This document shows, one piece after another, positions 1-6,199 of a stretch of DNA of 18,156 bases. The position numbers and the translations under genes are program-made. Positions within the stretch are counted from its first letter, which is position 1; every line of letters starts with the position of its first letter. The DNA comes from Candidatus Schekmanbacteria bacterium RIFCSPLOWO2_02_FULL_38_14 (lineage in GTDB: Bacteria > Schekmanbacteria > GWA2-38-11), in the NCBI GenBank assembly GCA_001790855.1, contig MGDH01000011.1, forward strand, positions 246,245 to 264,400. Direction: 5' to 3'. The notes under the pieces are model-generated. The model had not been told where the DNA came from and ran no database searches. It was given only the letters and a program-made list of their open reading frames with translations.

Positions 1-1347
1 AATGAAAAGGTTGGCGGATGCTGTGCCAATACAGAAACCAACGGATATATTTTCAATGACGGGGCTTTATATCTGGCATTCCCGGGAATCTTTAATCATG
101 TATTTGAAGAACTGGACCTTGACAGAGCCTCCCTGATTCCAATGAGAAAAATAACTGCAAATCTTAAGACCACTCTTCCTGACGGAACAATTGTAACTCT
201 TGGCGACGGAACTGAAATATCCATTGAAAACTGTCCAAGAAAAATTGACATGGACAAGGTTAATAGAGAATTCAAAAACTTCATGAATAAATGGAATCCG
301 GTCCTACGCCTTTTTTCTGACGATATCCTTATCCGTCCTTTTTCAATGCTCCATTTGCTTGCAAAGGGATGGAAACATCTGAGCAAGTTTAAAGGAACAA
401 TTGCGCAGGAGATGTATAAATCATTTAGCGATGAGTCAGTCCGTTCTGCAATCGCAGGAATAATGCTGTATGCATGGGTTCCTCCGATGAAAGCCCCGGT
501 TTCACTGATACTGGGACCTGTTGCAATGATTAGTGAAGGCTTTCACCTTCCTGAAGGAGGCATGGGAAGAATCACCGAGGTGCTTGCAGATATACTGAAA
601 AAAAATGGCGCTGAAATTCATTTAAAATCGTCTGTTGAAAAAATTCTTGTAAAAAACAACCGTGTCAAGGCTGTTCTTGTTGACGGATATGGTTATGTTC
701 AGACAGATGCTGTCATATCAACAGCCAGTGGAATGCTCACTTATAGTGAACTGATTGAGCCGGATTTTGTCCCGCCTGATATGAAGAAGAAGGTTGATAC
801 TGCTCCCCTCTCCCAAAAAGCCCTTAATCTCCAGCTCGGGCTTTCAAATAAAATTGATACAAAAAGCCATTCCAATAAAGTAATCCCAATGATGGAGGAA
901 CAGGATAAAGCCTTTCTGCCAGAAGAAAGTAAAATGCACTCAGTTATCTATTCTGTACCAACAGTAACAATGCCCGAACTTGCTCCTCAGGGCAAAAGCA
1001 TAATTGAAATGTTCCCTCCAATCAAGCAGGACATACCCCTTGAAAAATGGGATGAGGAAAAGGAAAGAGTGGCTGAGGTTGCAATCAGAGAGCTTAAAAA
1101 GATACACAAGATTGAGGTTGCTGTGAAACGTGTGAGAAGCCCAAGGGATTTTATTGAGCAGATGCATCTCTACAAAGGCGCAATTTACGGCATATCGCCG
1201 GCTGCAGACCCAAAGGCTCAGTTCCCGCACAAGTCCCCTATTCAGGGACTCTTCCACGCGGGGCAGTCAACCTATCCGGGTTTTGGAACCGGCCTTGCAG
1301 CAATGTCAGGCATCTTTGCAGCAAAGGCATTGTTGAAAAGCAAATAA
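1..1347 (+). CDS. Phytoene desaturase-like FAD-dependent oxidoreductase (5'-partial)
   Basis: The reading frame is open from the first base of the window, so the gene begins upstream; the Met codon at 142 is internal. The visible 448 residues start in the GG-x(3)-T segment that follows the FAD dinucleotide-binding motif in COG1233/CrtI-type proteins (GGCCANTETNGYIFNDG). Next comes the family block LPEGGMGRITEVLADILKK, followed by a GAEI..SSVEKI segment that fits the second part of the FAD domain. The C-terminal signature LFHAGQSTYPGFGTGLAAMS matches the FAD-proximal end of CrtI-like desaturases and isomerases. The family acts on carotenoid or other polyprenoid chains, usually at the membrane. 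Other COG1233 members have unknown substrates, so carotenoid specificity is not shown. No other carotenoid gene is visible in the window. Confidence 0.82.
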   Translation, partial: NEKVGGCCANTETNGYIFNDGALYLAFPGIFNHVFEELDLDRASLIPMRKITANLKTTLPDGTIVTLGDGTEISIENCPRKIDMDKVNREFKNFMNKWNPVLRLFSDDILIRPFSMLHLLAKGWKHLSKFKGTIAQEMYKSFSDESVRSAIAGIMLYAWVPPMKAPVSLILGPVAMISEGFHLPEGGMGRITEVLADILKKNGAEIHLKSSVEKILVKNNRVKAVLVDGYGYVQTDAVISTASGMLTYSELIEPDFVPPDMKKKVDTAPLSQKALNLQLGLSNKIDTKSHSNKVIPMMEEQDKAFLPEESKMHSVIYSVPTVTMPELAPQGKSIIEMFPPIKQDIPLEKWDEEKERVAEVAIRELKKIHKIEVAVKRVRSPRDFIEQMHLYKGAIYGISPAADPKAQFPHKSPIQGLFHAGQSTYPGFGTGLAAMSGIFAAKALLKSK

Positions 1348-1377
1348 ATGGAGTTACACCACTTCAATTCCCTATAA

Positions 1378-2091
1378 CTATAACCCAAGAAATTGGATTG
1401 CCATCCCACAAAAGCATATCGTGGCACCAGCTAAAGCGTGGGTGTATCGTTCCAATCTTTCCATTGGCAGAAGATTTATTCCCATAGATGAAACTAATAC
1501 AACACCAAGCATTGTCACAATTGTTACCAGACTAAAAACAGCAGTTACAAAAACTAAATCCAAAAAACTTCCTCTTGCAGCAGGGTACATCAGTATAGGT
1601 ATTAATGGCTCACAGGGTCCAAAAACAAATATTGTAAATAAAATCCACGGTGTGAGGTTTGCAGCACTTTTTTCTGTATGGACATGTACATGTTCTTTGT
1701 TGTGTCCATGTGTGTGGATGTGGGTATTTTCATCTCTGTGGATATGCAGATGTTTGTGAGGATGGTTTCTTATAGCCTTTCGCAACCCCCAGATAAAATA
1801 TACAAGCCCAAAGGCTATGAGTATCCATGCAGCAAGGTTACCGCGAAACGATTCTACTGCTTCAAGTTTTGTAACAGTAATTCCCAGAGCGATTCCCAAA
1901 GTTCCAAGTACAACAGAGCTCGCTATGTGTCCAACACCGCACAGAGCAGTAATCCACATTGTTTTGACTGATGACCATTTTCTTGCCCGTGCCATTACAA
2001 CAAATGGAATATAGTGGTCAGGTCCAAGCAATGTATGAAAAAAACCTACTGAAGCCGCTGTCAGCGCAAGTATAAGCATTCCATTTGACAT
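1378..2091 (-). CDS. NicO/UreH-like membrane transporter with His-rich loop
   Basis: A 237-residue integral membrane protein with about six hydrophobic segments (roughly residues 5-25, 45-72, 86-104, 147-168, 174-200, 214-236). The first helix carries HTLLGPDH (H19, D25, H26), the H-x5-D-H type signature of nickel/cobalt permeases and UreH-like proteins. A cytosolic-type loop at residues 110-138 holds about 12 histidines in alternating H-x-H pairs, typical of RcnA-like Ni/Co exporters and other divalent-metal carriers. Start: ATG with AAGGAG about 10 bases upstream. It lies 28 bases downstream of the DUF2007-type gene on the same strand and converges with the flavoprotein gene. The metal and direction of transport cannot be decided from sequence; a TauE/SafE-type label would also fit the fold. 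Nickel or cobalt is an inference from the motif and His loop. Confidence 0.75.
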   Translation of the reverse strand: MSNGMLILALTAASVGFFHTLLGPDHYIPFVVMARARKWSSVKTMWITALCGVGHIASSVVLGTLGIALGITVTKLEAVESFRGNLAAWILIAFGLVYFIWGLRKAIRNHPHKHLHIHRDENTHIHTHGHNKEHVHVHTEKSAANLTPWILFTIFVFGPCEPLIPILMYPAARGSFLDLVFVTAVFSLVTIVTMLGVVLVSSMGINLLPMERLERYTHALAGATICFCGMAIQFLGL

Positions 2092-2119
2092 TACAATTAA
2101 TCTCCTTAAGTCAGGTTAG

Positions 2120-2470
2120 CTATTTCTCATTATTATCCAATTTTTTACTTTTCCTCATTCCGGGCATTATCCATCCAAAGAGCAAAAACTCAATCACCAT
2201 TCTGACATAATCAGCTATTGAATATTTCTTTTCAACAGACCCGTTTTTCTCACCAGTACTCTCAAGATAATCCTTTAAAAGCTCTTTTGCCTTTTCATAT
2301 TGGTCATCCTGAACCATTATCATCTTCTTGTTTAAAAGCTCAATCTTGGGACCAATCTCAAGAGAACCAAACTTATCATTCCTGACAAAATAATTTATCC
2401 CCTCTGCATCAAGGATGCTTTTGAGCAAAGCCAGTTCTACTTCGTTGTTTGGGGAATAAAGGTCACGCAT
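2120..2470 (-). CDS. DUF2007-type small protein
   Basis: A 116-residue protein. Its N-terminal half (about residues 3-68) has the pattern of DUF2007, the putative prokaryotic signal-transducing fold: an L/LYSPNNEVELALLKSILDAEGI opening, a central short strand segment, then a VQDDQYEKAKELLKDYL helix. The second half is charged, with a short hydrophobic stretch near 91-104 (MVIEFLLFGWIMPG) that may be a single membrane anchor or an amphipathic helix. It sits directly upstream of the metal transporter in the same orientation, so they may be co-transcribed. The ribosome binding site is weak (GAGAA). The biochemical role of DUF2007 is unknown; I infer only domain membership. Confidence 0.65.
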   Translation of the reverse strand: MRDLYSPNNEVELALLKSILDAEGINYFVRNDKFGSLEIGPKIELLNKKMIMVQDDQYEKAKELLKDYLESTGEKNGSVEKKYSIADYVRMVIEFLLFGWIMPGMRKSKKLDNNEK

Positions 2471-2594
2471 AAAATATTCTCAACAACTTCTCATCATTAA
2501 ATTCCTTCCAATAACATTCCTGATACATAATCAGCTTATTTAGTCAGATAAACAATTAAGGAACAGTTATTCTATTAACTTTGTGGTTGCTCTA

Positions 2595-3527
2595 TTAATC
2601 TTCTTTTCCCATTAAGAAGTCTAATGATTTTCGAAATAGTGGAAAAAACGATTTTACTTTTGTTGCAGAAGGGTTAATCTTGTATACTGCTTCTTTCCAC
2701 AGGTCTTCATACCTATCCATTTTTAAACCCTGAGGCTGTATTTTTACAGCAACAGTTTTGGGTAATTTAAAAAAGAAAGCGAAGGTCTTCGAACCAATCC
2801 ATTTAATACCAAAAGCGTTGAAAAAACCATGTTTAAAACCACAATAATGTTTATTAAATTTCATTTCAAGTGGCCATCCTTTTGACTTGATTAATTTTTC
2901 TGTTTCTTGAGCAAACGAAAGAAATGCTTCAACACTATTCTTGTTGTAGTGATCTTCATAAAATGCACGGTCATAAACTTCGAGGCCACGAACAGTTCTA
3001 ACCTTTTTGGGTTGCTCTGGTTCCAGTTTGTTGACAAGAAGGAACTGATTTGTTCCCTCAGTCCATCTTTTTATTTCAATTAAGTCAACTGGATAATTTA
3101 TAGTATTTACCAACTCCAATGTAGAATGCTCAATAGCTGGAGCTATGATAATAATTCGGACTTCATAATTGTCCCAGTTGACTACAACATCTTCAGGCTG
3201 TTCAGGTGCTTCAAGCCAAAGATTCTTGATTGAGTCTGGATTTTTCTGTGCCCAAAAAGCATAAGCAAGAACCTGAGGAATTACAGATGCATCGATAGTA
3301 ACATTCTTCATTTCAACAATACAAACATTACCATCGTTATCAATTCCAACTATATCTGGAATACCTGCCTTCTTCCCGCCCCTGACTTGTCTTTTGATAA
3401 GAAATATGTCCTCAAGTATTTCTTTTGTTTGAAAAATGACCTTTTCAAACTCCTCTTCTGAGGCAAACGGGGATGACAATAAGTTTAGCGTTTTATCCCC
3501 TTTTTGTTTCCAAAATAAATTAGCCAT
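2595..3527 (-). CDS. PD-(D/E)XK nuclease-like protein (DUF91/NucS-type fold)
   Basis: A 310-residue soluble protein. Residues about 20-80 hold the PD-(D/E)XK core: a Glu-rich first helix (EEEFEKV, about 24-30), GIPDIVGID with D58, then VCIVEMKN with E72 and K74. A helix with Q85 follows (PQVLAYAFWAQ), a common feature of RecB/NucS-like nucleases. The second half (about 195-305) is a separate domain containing FLSFAQETEKLIKS and KTFAFFFKLP, resembling small DUF5655-like C-terminal modules. Such proteins are usually DNA endonucleases or repair/defence nucleases; the substrate here is unknown. Start: ATG with a strong AAGGAGG six bases upstream. A TATAAT hexamer at 3568-3563 could be the -10, but no clear -35 is seen. 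The gene stands alone, with no methylase beside it. Confidence 0.65.
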   Translation of the reverse strand: MANLFWKQKGDKTLNLLSSPFASEEEFEKVIFQTKEILEDIFLIKRQVRGGKKAGIPDIVGIDNDGNVCIVEMKNVTIDASVIPQVLAYAFWAQKNPDSIKNLWLEAPEQPEDVVVNWDNYEVRIIIIAPAIEHSTLELVNTINYPVDLIEIKRWTEGTNQFLLVNKLEPEQPKKVRTVRGLEVYDRAFYEDHYNKNSVEAFLSFAQETEKLIKSKGWPLEMKFNKHYCGFKHGFFNAFGIKWIGSKTFAFFFKLPKTVAVKIQPQGLKMDRYEDLWKEAVYKINPSATKVKSFFPLFRKSLDFLMGKED

Positions 3528-3774
3528 TATTCCTCCTTATTGTGAGCGGGTAGGCAAAGTTTATTATATCATAAAAAATACTTGTCCTCTTTATAAATGA
3601 ATGAATCTAAGTTAGTTTTTTTAAATCATAAATATTTTCTACTGTCAAAGAAATTTAATCTATGAAATGAAAGGGTTGATTGCACAGATTATTTAGCTAT
3701 AAGCTGTAAGTTATAGGCAATAAGTCAGTAGATAATACATTTAAACTTCAGAAATATTTTAAAAGATCAAATTA

Positions 3775-4461
3775 TCACTTCAGTACCTCTAAAATCTCTC
3801 TATCCTCACTCTCTTTTAATCCCTCTCTTATCTTTTTCTGCCATTTTTGAGGAATTGAATTAAAAACATTTTTTATGATGCTTGATTCACCTTTATTTAT
3901 TAGTATTTTTAGAATCTCAATAGCAACATTCCTGTCTTTAATAGCTTTTTCTTTTTTTAACCTCCGCTGAAAAATTATTAGCTTGTGCAAAGCAAAGTTG
4001 GCGGGATGTGGCAGAGTTAAATAAAAACCTTTCATTCTAATCTTTATGGTATTACTTGATAAAAAGTTCAGAAATCTCAAAGGAGTAGCGTTTAAACCGA
4101 GTTTTGGCAAAGGATAAGGTTTATTTATACTTTTGCCTTTCTCCGGAACTAAAAATTCAAGGATAAGATTTGGATGGTCAAGTTTAATATATCCTTTGCT
4201 TCTATTAAAGATGGTAACAAAACCTAAGTCTTTAAGAAGTTCTGGTATATCTACTTTATTTCTTATTTTCGAAGGGTCGTTTATCAGAAAATCAAGGTCT
4301 CTTGTTTTAAGAGTCGCTTGGTCAATATATGGAACATTAGAAAAATAATCTTTATAAAAGTAGACACACCAGCTGCCTATTAGAATAAAATTGTCTAATA
4401 TGCCTGCGTTATGAAAGCGGGTTAATATTTCAAGACACAACTCAGATTGCTTCTTTTCCAC
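3775..4461 (-). CDS. Nucleotidyltransferase-fold protein, second gene of a small operon
   Basis: A 228-residue protein with a complete DNA polymerase beta-type nucleotidyltransferase core: GSW at 29-31, TRDLDFLI giving catalytic D55 and D57, and a third acid E102 in LEFLVP. This arrangement fits GSU2403/AbiEii-like stand-alone nucleotidyltransferases, which add nucleotides to RNA or protein and often act as toxins or as enzymes in defence or toxin-antitoxin loci. The C-terminal half (about 130-228) is helical and lysine-rich. Translation starts at GTG (4461-4459), preceded by AAGGAG eight to nine bases upstream. It overlaps the end of the preceding gene by 20 bases, so the two are translationally linked. 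The upstream operator-rich promoter supports an autoregulated module. Toxin activity is inferred, not shown. Confidence 0.68.
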   Translation of the reverse strand: MEKKQSELCLEILTRFHNAGILDNFILIGSWCVYFYKDYFSNVPYIDQATLKTRDLDFLINDPSKIRNKVDIPELLKDLGFVTIFNRSKGYIKLDHPNLILEFLVPEKGKSINKPYPLPKLGLNATPLRFLNFLSSNTIKIRMKGFYLTLPHPANFALHKLIIFQRRLKKEKAIKDRNVAIEILKILINKGESSIIKNVFNSIPQKWQKKIREGLKESEDREILEVLK

Positions 4462-4762
4462 GGAGAGAACTCCTTAAGAACCTAATTTGTTTTTTTACTT
4501 GAGATAATAGCTGTCTATATTTAGCCCTTAGTATTTTAGCTTCTTCATATTTCTTTTTTTCTTTCCCTGATATTTTCCCTCTATAAATATGTTTTACTTT
4601 TTTTCCTTCTCTTTTTACCAAATAATAATACTCATGGCCTTTTATTTTTTTAATAGAAATACATCCTTTAGGTAATTTTCCCAAGACTTCATCGTATTCT
4701 TTTTTCATACGAAGAGAGTTCTCAAGTTCTTCTGCTAAAACTCCTTTTATTACTCCTCTCAT
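4442..4762 (-). CDS. Small basic protein of unknown function, partner of the nucleotidyltransferase
   Basis: I do not recognise this 106-residue protein. It is very rich in Lys and Arg. Residues 1-30 and 65-103 look helical, the second with coiled-coil character (KKYEEAKILRAKYRQLL). The middle (about 33-58) looks like a beta hairpin around GHEYYYLVKREGKKVKHIYRG. It has no HEPN R-x4-6-H motif and no obvious helix-turn-helix. Its ATG is preceded by AGGAGA with four to five bases spacing. It is the first gene after a promoter loaded with four operator-like repeats, and its 3' end overlaps the nucleotidyltransferase start. The size, charge, gene order and operators suggest an antitoxin, autorepressor or RNA-binding partner. 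This is inference from context only. Confidence 0.6.
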   Translation of the reverse strand: MRGVIKGVLAEELENSLRMKKEYDEVLGKLPKGCISIKKIKGHEYYYLVKREGKKVKHIYRGKISGKEKKKYEEAKILRAKYRQLLSQVKKQIRFLRSSLRGKEAI

Positions 4763-4772
4763 AACTTCTCCT

Positions 4773-4872
4773 GTTACCTAACAAACTATTAAGTAATATA
4801 ACTTGTTGGGTAACTAATGTCAAACAATAAGTTACCCAACAAAAGTGATTGTTTTGATATATGTTGGGTAAC
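4773..4872. repeat. Four alternating copies of a 12-bp operator-like motif
   Basis: The element TTGTTGGGTAAC occurs four times in alternating orientation: 4773-4784 (reverse, one mismatch), 4803-4814 (forward), 4831-4842 (reverse), 4861-4872 (forward, first base differs). Starts are spaced 30, 28 and 30 bases apart, close to three helical turns. The first copy abuts the ribosome binding site of the 106-residue gene, and the second lies inside its promoter spacer. The arrangement forms two inverted pairs, each with an 18-base gap. A repressor acting cooperatively on one DNA face is the simplest reading. Confidence 0.75.
4795..4823 (-). promoter_or_regulatory. Sigma70-type promoter for the small protein/nucleotidyltransferase operon
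   Basis: On the minus strand, TTGACA (4823-4818, perfect -35) is followed after exactly 17 bases by TATATT (4800-4795, five of six -10 matches). The spacer contains a complete copy of the 12-bp repeat (4803-4814), and another copy lies just downstream of the expected start point near 4788. Binding at either site should block RNA polymerase, so autorepression is likely. Confidence 0.7.
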
Positions 4873-4892
4873 AGGTACTAATCAATTTCCTC

Positions 4893-4921
4893 TTGACTAT
4901 CTCAATTAATCCCATTTAACT
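4893..4921 (+). promoter_or_regulatory. Possible promoter for ribonuclease HI gene
   Basis: TTGACT (4893-4898) is followed after 17 bases by TTAACT (4916-4921), a poor -10. A start at the usual distance would fall at or next to the A of the ATG at 4928. No Shine-Dalgarno sequence is seen before that ATG, which would fit a leaderless message. This is weak evidence. Confidence 0.3.
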
Positions 4922-4927
4922 ATCCTC

Positions 4928-5374
4928 ATGCAAGAAATTACAATCTACTGCGACGGGGCGTGCAGCGGAAATCCCGGGCCCGGAGGATTTGGGTACATAA
5001 TAAAAAAGAGTTGCAAATCAGCAGAATTCAAGGGAGGCAGTCCTGCTACAACAAACAACAGGATGGAACTCATTGCTGCAATAAAAGCAATTGAGAAGAT
5101 AAAACACCACTCCAAAATAACAGTAGTCAGCGATTCTCAATACCTTGTAAAGGGGATGACTGAATGGATTTTTGGCTGGCAGAAAAGAGGATGGATAAAT
5201 TCCCAGAAAGACCCTGTAAAGAATAAAGACCTCTGGCTCAAGCTTCTTGAACTTTCAAAAAAACATAATATAAAGTGGGAATGGATAAAGGGACACGATG
5301 GACATCCTGAGAATGAAAGGTGTGATGAGCTTGCAAGGGAATACATTGAAAAAATCAAAAGTCGAAAAAGCTGA
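4928..5374 (+). CDS. rnhA: Ribonuclease HI
   Basis: A 148-residue protein of the usual size for bacterial RNase HI, which cuts the RNA strand of RNA-DNA hybrids during replication and R-loop removal. All catalytic residues are present: D9 in YCDGACSGNPGPGG, E47 in NNRMEL, D69 in SDSQYL, the catalytic-loop H123 in KGHDGHPENE and D133 in RCDELA. The basic segment around residues 80-95 (EWIFGWQKRGW) corresponds to the handle/basic protrusion of E. coli-type enzymes. The start has no clear ribosome binding site, but alignment of the YCDGAC motif near residue 8 fits the family exactly. The gene reads away from the operator array on its left. Its stop codon lies in a small AGCTGA/TCAGCT inverted repeat. 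Confidence 0.95.
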   Translation: MQEITIYCDGACSGNPGPGGFGYIIKKSCKSAEFKGGSPATTNNRMELIAAIKAIEKIKHHSKITVVSDSQYLVKGMTEWIFGWQKRGWINSQKDPVKNKDLWLKLLELSKKHNIKWEWIKGHDGHPENERCDELAREYIEKIKSRKS

Positions 5375-5397
5375 CAGCTATCAGCTAGACAATTTTG

Positions 5398-5425
5398 ATA
5401 GACGGGGTTTTCTAACCCCGTCTAT
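5398..5425 (+). terminator. Strong hairpin downstream of rnhA
   Basis: A perfect 12-base-pair stem, ATAGACGGGGTT / AACCCCGTCTAT, with a 4-base TTCT loop, begins 24 bases after the rnhA stop. It is followed by only a short run of three T within TATTTG, so it may end transcription weakly or work mainly as an intergenic repeat or mRNA-stabilising structure. Confidence 0.5.
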
Positions 5426-5427
5426 TT

Positions 5428-5447
5428 GCGGGACAAGAATGTCCCGC
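5428..5447. repeat. Second GC-rich hairpin (GCGGGAC / GTCCCGC)
   Basis: A seven-base-pair stem at 5428-5434 and 5441-5447 with a 6-base AAGAAT loop, directly next to the previous hairpin. The pair, embedded in AT-rich DNA, looks like a mobile intergenic (REP/MITE-like) repeat unit rather than two independent terminators. Confidence 0.55.
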
Positions 5448-5453
5448 CTATCC

Positions 5454-5481
5454 TGCTGATTGCTGATTGCTGAAGGCTGAA
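5454..5481. repeat. Short tandem heptamer repeat (TGCTGAT-type, four units)
   Basis: Four consecutive 7-base units at 5454, 5461, 5468 and 5475 read TGCTGAT, TGCTGAT, TGCTGAA and GGCTGAA. They end ten bases before the ribosome binding site of the next gene. Confidence 0.7.
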
Positions 5482-5502
5482 GGCTTTCCAGAAAGGAGCA
5501 TT

Positions 5503-6129
5503 ATGTACTTCAAACAGATTCCTTTAGGACAGATGGGAAATTATTCATACCTTTTTGGCTGTGAAAAAACAAAGGAAGCTGCTGTTGTTGACCCTGCCTT
5601 TGAAGTAGATAGAATAATTAAAGCTGCAAATTCTGACGGTTACAAAATCAAATACATCTTCACAACCCACGGTCATTTTGACCATACTGGCGGACATATT
5701 GAAACAGCATCAAAGACAGGAGCAAAAATCATAGCCCACAAAAAAGAAACAGGAAGCCTTAAAAGAAATAGCATTACAGTTGACATTGAAGTTAATGACG
5801 GAGATGAGATAAATGTTGGCAACATAACTGTAAAAATCATTCACACACCGGGGCATACAAAGGGAGGTATCTGCCTGCTCGTAGATGACAAGAAACTGAT
5901 TACAGGGGATACCCTTTTTGTCGGAGATTGCGGAAGAACGGATTTGGGAGACGGAAGTTCCAAAGAACTTTTTAACAGCATAAATGAGAAATTAAAAACC
6001 CTTCCTGATAATATTGAAGTTTATCCCGGACACAGCTACGGAGGGGCTCATTCCACAATCGGGCAGGAGAAAAAAACAAACCCTGCAATGAAATGCAAAA
6101 CTCTTGAAGAGTTTGAAGCTCTGCCATAA
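5503..6129 (+). CDS. Metallo-beta-lactamase-fold hydrolase (glyoxalase II/GloC- or ETHE1-like)
   Basis: A 208-residue protein with a complete metallo-beta-lactamase site: THGHFDHTGG (H56, H58, D60, H61), H118 in TPGHTKGG, D136 in GDTLFVGDCGRTDL and H177 in YPGHSYGG. The GDTLF...GRTD segment and short length fit the compact hydroxyacylglutathione hydrolase/GloC and persulfide dioxygenase group, which splits thioesters of the glyoxalase pathway or oxidises persulfides in the cytoplasm. It lacks the long C-terminal glutathione-binding extension of classical GloB. The start is the ATG at 5503, five bases after AAAGGAG. An in-frame TTG at 5467 would add 12 residues encoded by the heptamer repeat and is unlikely. 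Glutathione dependence is not provable here. Confidence 0.8.
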   Translation: MYFKQIPLGQMGNYSYLFGCEKTKEAAVVDPAFEVDRIIKAANSDGYKIKYIFTTHGHFDHTGGHIETASKTGAKIIAHKKETGSLKRNSITVDIEVNDGDEINVGNITVKIIHTPGHTKGGICLLVDDKKLITGDTLFVGDCGRTDLGDGSSKELFNSINEKLKTLPDNIEVYPGHSYGGAHSTIGQEKKTNPAMKCKTLEEFEALP

Positions 6130-6154
6130 AATCACTCAAGCTTACTTTCCGTCA

Positions 6155-6172
6155 TTCCCGCGAAGGCGGGAA
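6155..6172. repeat. TTCCCGC-GAAG-GCGGGAA hairpin repeat
   Basis: A seven-base-pair stem with a GAAG loop, flanked by GTCA and CCCAG. This matches the very common intergenic repeat of the form GTCATTCCCGCGAAGGCGGG. It lies between two convergent genes and may also act as a bidirectional terminator. Confidence 0.65.
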
Positions 6173-6199
6173 CCCAGTAGATTGGTAGCTATTCTGTTT

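Noticed and set aside
142-1347. ATG at 142 as the start of the flavoprotein gene
   Set aside because: The frame is open back to base 1 and encodes conserved family residues before 142, so this Met is internal.
1421-1971. Rightward open frames opposite the metal transporter gene
   Set aside because: They are antisense to a well-supported membrane protein and have repetitive, Cys/Met/Trp-rich composition caused by the His-rich codons on the other strand.
4773-4872. CRISPR array or iteron origin
   Set aside because: The units are only 12 bases and alternate in orientation, gaps are 16-18 bases, and no cas or replication gene is near; promoter overlap explains them better as operators.
5467-5502. 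TTG at 5467 as the start of the hydrolase gene
   Set aside because: The extra 12 codons fall in the heptamer repeat, and an ATG with AAAGGAG lies at 5503.
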